Made by a program: the position numbers and the translations under genes. A stretch of 64,000 nucleotides of DNA from Nibricoccus aquaticus. Its GTDB lineage: Bacteria > Verrucomicrobiota > Verrucomicrobiia > Opitutales > Opitutaceae. A model generated the notes under the pieces. It was given only the letters and a program-made list of their open reading frames with translations. It did not search any database and was not told the DNA's origin. Every line of letters begins with the position of its first letter. The first letter of the stretch is position 1. Where the stretch lies: positions 186,001 through 250,000 of the forward strand of contig NZ_CP023344.1 of the NCBI RefSeq assembly GCF_002310495.1, read 5' to 3'. Of this stretch, positions 59,958 through 64,000 are shown one piece after another.

Positions 59958-61496
59958 TTACGGTTGTCTCCACGTATGCTTGCTGGCCGCGAGCAGAGCA
60001 TCGGCATTCGCCGGCCCCCAAGAACCGACGGGATAACTGTCCATGCCTTCGCGCCCGGCCGCAGCCCACGCTTCAAGCACCGGCGTATAAAGTTTCCACG
60101 AGGTCTCCGCTTCGTCGCCGCGGATGAAGAGCGTGCCATCGCCAACCATCGCATCGAGCACCAGGCGCTCGTAAGCCTCCGGCGTGTTCGATCCGTACGT
60201 CGTGCTGTAGCGGAAATTCATCTTCACCGGCTGCGTCCGCGTCTCCAGTCCGGGCACCTTGCCATTGAGAATCATGCTCAAGCCTTCGTCTGGCTGGATC
60301 TGAAATGCGAGGGTGTTGGGCGCCAGATTGAAGCGATCGCTCTCGGCAAACAACGTGCCCGGCGGACGCTTGAACTGCACCGCGATCTCCGTCACGCGAC
60401 GCGCCATGCGCTTCCCGGAGCGCAGATAAAACGGCACGCCTTGCCAGCGCCAGTTATTGATCGAAAGCCGGATGCCCGCGTACGTCTCCGTCGCCGACTG
60501 CGGATTGATGCCTTCTTCCTGAAGGTAGCCTTTGGCCTGCTTCCCGCCCATCATGCCTTCGGAGTATTGCGCGCGCGCCACATCGCCACCCGCGCCGAGG
60601 CGCAGCGGCTGGATCGCCTTCAACACTTTCACTTTCTCGTCGCGCACTGCTTCCGCATCGAGCGACACCGGCGGCTCCATCGCCGTCAACGCCAGCAGCT
60701 GCATCGTGTGATTCTGAATCATGTCACGCAGCGCGCCGCTCTGTTCGTAATAACCGCCGCGCGTGCCCACGCCGACTTCCTCGGCCACCGTGATCTGCAC
60801 GTGATCGATAAAATTCCGGTTCCACAGCGGCTCGAAAATCGAGTTCGCAAAACGCTGCACCAACAAATCCTGCACCGTCTCTTTGCCGAGATAGTGATCG
60901 ATGCGGTAAACCTGATGCTCCTCCAGCACCGAACGGATCGTCTTGTTCAGCTCCTGCGCCGACTTCAGGTCTTTGCCGAACGGTTTTTCGATAATCACCT
61001 TCGAGTGATGAGCCTGCCCGAGATACTTCGAGGCCAGCCCGCTCGCGCCGAGGTTCTGCAAAATAGGTCCAAAGACCGACGGTGGCGTGGAAATATAAAA
61101 CAGTGTCTGCACCTCGCGCCCGATCTTTTTCTCGATCGCCGCGATATGCTGCGCCAGCCGGTCAAACGCCGCGCGCTCATCGTAACCACCCGCCACGTAG
61201 CTCGTGTTGGCGGCGACGCGGCCCCAAACCTCCGCATTCAGTTCACGCCGGGAAAACTCCTTGATCGCATCCGTCGCCAGCGTGCGAAACTCCTCATCCG
61301 GGATCGCCTTGCGCCCATAACCCACAAGGAAGAAATCCGCCGGCAGCAGATTGTCGTAGCTCAGGTTGAACACCGCCGGGATCAGCTTACGGGCGGTCAG
61401 ATCGCCGGAAGCGCCAAAAATGACGACAACAGTCGGCGGAGCGCCGCGATGTTTGCTGAGACCCTGAAGAAACGGATGACGTTGAGTTTCGGCCAT
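59958..61496 (-). CDS. zwf: glucose-6-phosphate 1-dehydrogenase
   Basis: A 512-residue Zwf, first step of the oxidative pentose phosphate route (G6P to 6-phosphogluconolactone, NADP+). Cofactor motif FGASGDLTARKL (residues 27-38), active-site RIDHYLGKE (198-206, His201), the EKPFGKDL block, and C-terminal family residues ending in GSWGPANADALL. Length is standard. It is upstream of opcA, the usual pairing. Start ATG 61496. Confidence 0.96.
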   Translation of the reverse strand: MAETQRHPFLQGLSKHRGAPPTVVVIFGASGDLTARKLIPAVFNLSYDNLLPADFFLVGYGRKAIPDEEFRTLATDAIKEFSRRELNAEVWGRVAANTSYVAGGYDERAAFDRLAQHIAAIEKKIGREVQTLFYISTPPSVFGPILQNLGASGLASKYLGQAHHSKVIIEKPFGKDLKSAQELNKTIRSVLEEHQVYRIDHYLGKETVQDLLVQRFANSIFEPLWNRNFIDHVQITVAEEVGVGTRGGYYEQSGALRDMIQNHTMQLLALTAMEPPVSLDAEAVRDEKVKVLKAIQPLRLGAGGDVARAQYSEGMMGGKQAKGYLQEEGINPQSATETYAGIRLSINNWRWQGVPFYLRSGKRMARRVTEIAVQFKRPPGTLFAESDRFNLAPNTLAFQIQPDEGLSMILNGKVPGLETRTQPVKMNFRYSTTYGSNTPEAYERLVLDAMVGDGTLFIRGDEAETSWKLYTPVLEAWAAAGREGMDSYPVGSWGPANADALLAASKHTWRQP

Positions 61497-61690
61497 GACG
61501 GGGGCGAATTTGTCGGCACGCCCCCCCGGAGACGCAAGCGGTTATTCGCAGTTTGGAACTCCGTTACCCGCATAGTTTTTGGGAGGATAATCAAATTCAT
61601 TCATAAGCCCGCGCCTCTCCGTCCGATGGAAGCGCGACGCTCCCGTCGCGCATTCACCACCACCCGCGCTGCACCGCTCATTCCGCCCCG
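61497..61690. other. intergenic region with GC hairpin
   Basis: Between zwf and yraN (both minus). No gene. Contains a strong hairpin GCGCGACG/CGTCGCGC with loop CTCC at 61632-61651, preceded on the plus strand by GATGGAA; it lies about 40 bases behind the yraN stop. Confidence 0.6.
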
Positions 61691-62137
61691 TCACCACCGA
61701 ATCCCCCGCGGCCACAGCGGCACATTCTCAAAATGCCGCACCACCGGCTCCGTCCTTTCATCCGCCGCCCACTCCACCTCCACCACATCGAACCGCACCG
61801 TCACCGGCCGATGCGCCCGAAGTCCGCGCAAATAAACCCCGCACGCCCGCCGCAACACCCGCTTCTTCCGCGCATCGACCGCGTAATACCCGCCCACCAA
61901 CGCCCCCGCCGCCCGCGTCTTCACCTCGACGAACACCAGCACTTCGCCCGACCTGCACACCAGATCGATCTCATCCCGCCGATCCTTCGGACTCCGCCAA
62001 TTTCTCGCCACCAAACGCCATCCCGGTTTCGCGCACAAAAACGCCTCCGCCGCGCGCTCCCCCGCCACGCCACGCGCCTGATTTTCATCGCGCGGCCCCC
62101 TCAGCCGCGCCCACCACGCCTTGATCCTCGCCCACAT
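61691..62137 (-). CDS. YraN / UPF0102 family nuclease-fold protein
   Basis: A 148-residue UPF0102 protein with a restriction-endonuclease-like core: GERAAEAFLCAKPGWRLVARNW, DEIDLVCRSGEVLVFVEVKTRA (Asp58, Glu71, Lys73 as the D-(x)-E-x-K type site), then VRFDVVEVEW. The family's function is unproven; it is probably a DNA-linked nuclease or resolvase-like protein. Start ATG 62137. The downstream P-type ATPase gene is separate; an AATCCTCTTAATCCTGTAAA phrase lies between (62173-62200). Confidence 0.9.
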   Translation of the reverse strand: MWARIKAWWARLRGPRDENQARGVAGERAAEAFLCAKPGWRLVARNWRSPKDRRDEIDLVCRSGEVLVFVEVKTRAAGALVGGYYAVDARKKRVLRRACGVYLRGLRAHRPVTVRFDVVEVEWAADERTEPVVRHFENVPLWPRGIRW

Positions 62138-62233
62138 TTCCCCGCGAGCATCACAACCGTCCCGTCCGCTTCAATCCTCTTAATCCTGTAAATCCTGTCC
62201 AAAATTCCGACTCCGACTTTCCGTTCCCGCCCC

Positions 62234-64000
62234 TCACCGGTTCCTCCCAAACAACAACCGCAACGAATTCAAACACACCACCACCGTGCTTCCCTCGTGC
62301 GCCGCCACACCCACCGCCAGCGGTACCACGCCGATCACCGACGCCACCGCCATCAACACGACGACTCCAAGCGAGATCGCCAGATTCTGCCTGATCACAC
62401 GCTTCGCCCGCTGACTCAACCGCAACGCAGCCAGAAAATTCTCGATGCGATCATGCATCAAAATCACTTCCGCCTGCTCCAGCGCCGCATCGCTGCCGCG
62501 CGCGCCCATCGCCACAGAAACATCCGCCGCCGCCAAACACGGCGCATCATTCACGCCATCTCCTACCATCGCGACTGTGTGTCCCTCCTTCTTCAGCGCC
62601 TGGATCGCCTCCACCTTCCCCTCCGGCGTCAGTCCCGCGCGCACTTCATCGAGCCCGATTTCTTTCGCGACATTCTCCGCCGCCTGCCGTCGGTCTCCCG
62701 TCAACATCACCGTCCTTATCCCCGCCCGCTTCAACTTCGCGAGCACCTCGCGCGACTCCGCGCGGATCTGATCCTTCAACAAAACCCGCCCCACCACATC
62801 GCGCCCCACCACCCACACTTCGCTCAACTCCGGCGACGACGCGGGCATCGTCTTTGCCCACTCCGCCAGCGGTCCGCTCTCCAGCAACTCGCGCCGCCCC
62901 AGCAGCACCTGCGCGCCGCCCACCTGCCCGCGCACACCATGTCCCGTGATCGATTCAAATTTATCCGCGTCCACTTCGCGCACGCCCTGAGCCCGCGCGT
63001 GCCGCACGATCGCCCGCGCCAGCGGATGCTGCGAATTCACCTCCAGCGCGAACGCCAGCTCCAGCACCTCCTTCTCACGCCCCGCCGGAAAACTCTCCAC
63101 CCCCGTCACCGCGAGTTCGCCCGTCGTCAGCGTCCCCGTCTTATCGAGCGCCACCAGATCGATCGCCGCCAGCTTCTCGATGGCCGCGCCTCCGCGAAAC
63201 AACACGCCATGCTTCGCGCCCCACGCGATCGCCGCGAGAATCGCCGACGGAATCGACAGTACCAACGCGCACGGACTCATCACCACCAGTAGCGTCATCG
63301 CCCGATAAAACGCCGACGTCGTCTCCCCCGCGTTCGTAAACGCCGGCAGCCCCATCGCCAGCCACCACACGAGAAACATCGCCGCGCACACCCCCAGCAC
63401 CGTCAGCGTATACCCGCCGCCAAACTTGTCCGTGAACCGCTCGCTCGGCGCCCTCAACTTCTGCGCCGTCTGAATCAGCCGGATGATCTTCTGCAACGTG
63501 CTCTCCGACGGCAGCCGCCGCACATCGAAATCCACCGCGCCCCACAAGTTGATTGTCCCGCTAAACACCGGCGCGCCCACGTCCTTCTCCACCGGCACCG
63601 CCTCCCCTGTCAGCGCCGACTCATCGCTCGCACTCCGCCCTTTGGATACAGTCCCGTCCGCCGGAAACGCCTCGCCAGGTTTCACCCGCACGCGATCGCC
63701 GATTCCGAGTTCCTCCACCTTCACCAGCCGCTCGCTGCCATTCGGCAATACCAGCGTCGCCGTCTTCGGTGCCGACTTCAGCAACGAGCCCACTTCCCGC
63801 TGCGTCCGATCCAGCGCGTAATCTTCCATCGCGCCCGACGCCGAGAACAAAAACAGCAACAGCACCGCCTCGCCCCACGCCCCGATGCACATCGCTCCCA
63901 CCGCTACCGCCAGCATCAAAAAGTGAATGTCCACTTTCCGCTCCCGCAGATTCTCCCACGTATCTTTCGCCGCGTCCCAACCACCCGCGATCAAGGCCAC
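62234..64000 (-). CDS. P1B-4-type heavy-metal P-type ATPase (5' end beyond the window)
   Basis: 588 residues are visible, running off the window at base 64000, so the N-terminus is missing. Core P-type motifs: TGEAVP (actuator), DKTGTLTTGE (phosphorylated Asp), a HP motif in NSQHPLA, GDGVNDAP. The membrane metal site is SPCALV in place of CPC, and the last spans carry AAHEGSTVVV, the HEGxT signature of the P1B-4 subgroup (Co/Ni/Fe/Zn exporters such as CoaT/CtpD/CzcP). Metal specificity is thus narrowed but not fixed. No metal-binding domain is visible in the part seen. Confidence 0.93.
   Translation of the reverse strand: MALIAGGWDAAKDTWENLRERKVDIHFLMLAVAVGAMCIGAWGEAVLLLFLFSASGAMEDYALDRTQREVGSLLKSAPKTATLVLPNGSERLVKVEELGIGDRVRVKPGEAFPADGTVSKGRSASDESALTGEAVPVEKDVGAPVFSGTINLWGAVDFDVRRLPSESTLQKIIRLIQTAQKLRAPSERFTDKFGGGYTLTVLGVCAAMFLVWWLAMGLPAFTNAGETTSAFYRAMTLLVVMSPCALVLSIPSAILAAIAWGAKHGVLFRGGAAIEKLAAIDLVALDKTGTLTTGELAVTGVESFPAGREKEVLELAFALEVNSQHPLARAIVRHARAQGVREVDADKFESITGHGVRGQVGGAQVLLGRRELLESGPLAEWAKTMPASSPELSEVWVVGRDVVGRVLLKDQIRAESREVLAKLKRAGIRTVMLTGDRRQAAENVAKEIGLDEVRAGLTPEGKVEAIQALKKEGHTVAMVGDGVNDAPCLAAADVSVAMGARGSDAALEQAEVILMHDRIENFLAALRLSQRAKRVIRQNLAISLGVVVLMAVASVIGVVPLAVGVAAHEGSTVVVCLNSLRLLFGRNR

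Noticed and set aside
59841-61835. 664-codon plus-strand frame opposite zwf
   Set aside because: Arg/His/Leu-rich shadow of zwf; no motif.
1-64000. tRNA or rRNA genes
   Set aside because: No stretch read on either strand showed a convincing tRNA T-arm/acceptor arrangement or rRNA sequence; a covariance search could not be run.

Overview
The window is GC-rich (roughly 65-70% in most genes). Its genes and habits point to a member of the Verrucomicrobiota, most likely family Opitutaceae. The supporting signs are an OleA-type thiolase beside CrtI-like oxidoreductases, a secreted-protein domain (here fused to a papain-like protease) that I know mainly from verrucomicrobia, OpcA with Zwf, many starts without a Shine-Dalgarno sequence, and dense families of short intergenic repeats. 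The placement is inference from gene content. No rRNA, tRNA, CRISPR array, insertion sequence or clear prophage was seen.

Layout. 1-6.4 kb: a UPF0303 haem-degrading-type gene cut by the window start, and small conserved or secreted proteins (DUF6172-like, DUF2293, a secreted two-domain protein, an alpha/beta hydrolase, an anchored Gly/Asn-rich protein). 6.7-15.7 kb: class II aldolase (fba), a secreted C1 protease, a frameshifted membrane/TPR gene, dGTPase (dgt), a secreted S9 peptidase and menA. 15.8-19.9 kb: the sulfate-activation operon cysC-cysD-cysN, acylphosphatase and a conserved acidic protein. 20.0-29.5 kb: a lipid or hydrocarbon gene cluster on the minus strand, holding a FabF-like ketosynthase, ACP, two CrtI-like flavoproteins, FabZ, a FabI-like reductase, OleA, OleB and a VOC protein. 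29.5-44 kb: galE, a membrane/spermidine-synthase-like fusion, ispE-ptsI, pyrF, ispD, ispF, an OppA-like lipoprotein, an isochorismatase-like hydrolase, a YhaM-like HD/OB protein, an AT-richer secreted gene and a glutamine amidotransferase. 44-51.7 kb: speA, then yajC-secDF, recJ and a DUF2062 protein. 51.8-57 kb: an ABC exporter/AttH-like operon with an atypical SDR. 57-64 kb: comM/yifB, zwf-opcA, yraN and a P1B-4-type metal ATPase cut by the window end.

How the genes work together. Housekeeping modules are clear: MEP isoprenoid synthesis (ispE, ispD, ispF) feeding menaquinone (menA), sulfate activation to PAPS, Sec export (yajC-secDF), the oxidative pentose phosphate entry (zwf-opcA) and the general PTS enzyme I.

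The most unusual part is 20.0-29.5 kb. The last five genes of its second unit are tightly packed, with a TGATG junction and an ATGA junction. OleA and OleB are present, but OleC and OleD are not in the window. The FabI-like enzyme lacks the first of the two FabI tyrosines. Together these suggest a dedicated non-housekeeping acyl-chain pathway with polyene-modifying flavoproteins. Its product cannot be read from sequence.

The second notable feature is a set of hairpins directly behind genes, usually plus-strand ones. Their leader and layout are conserved, but their stems vary with pairing kept. Alongside them run several families of short dispersed phrases, some of which reach into coding sequence.
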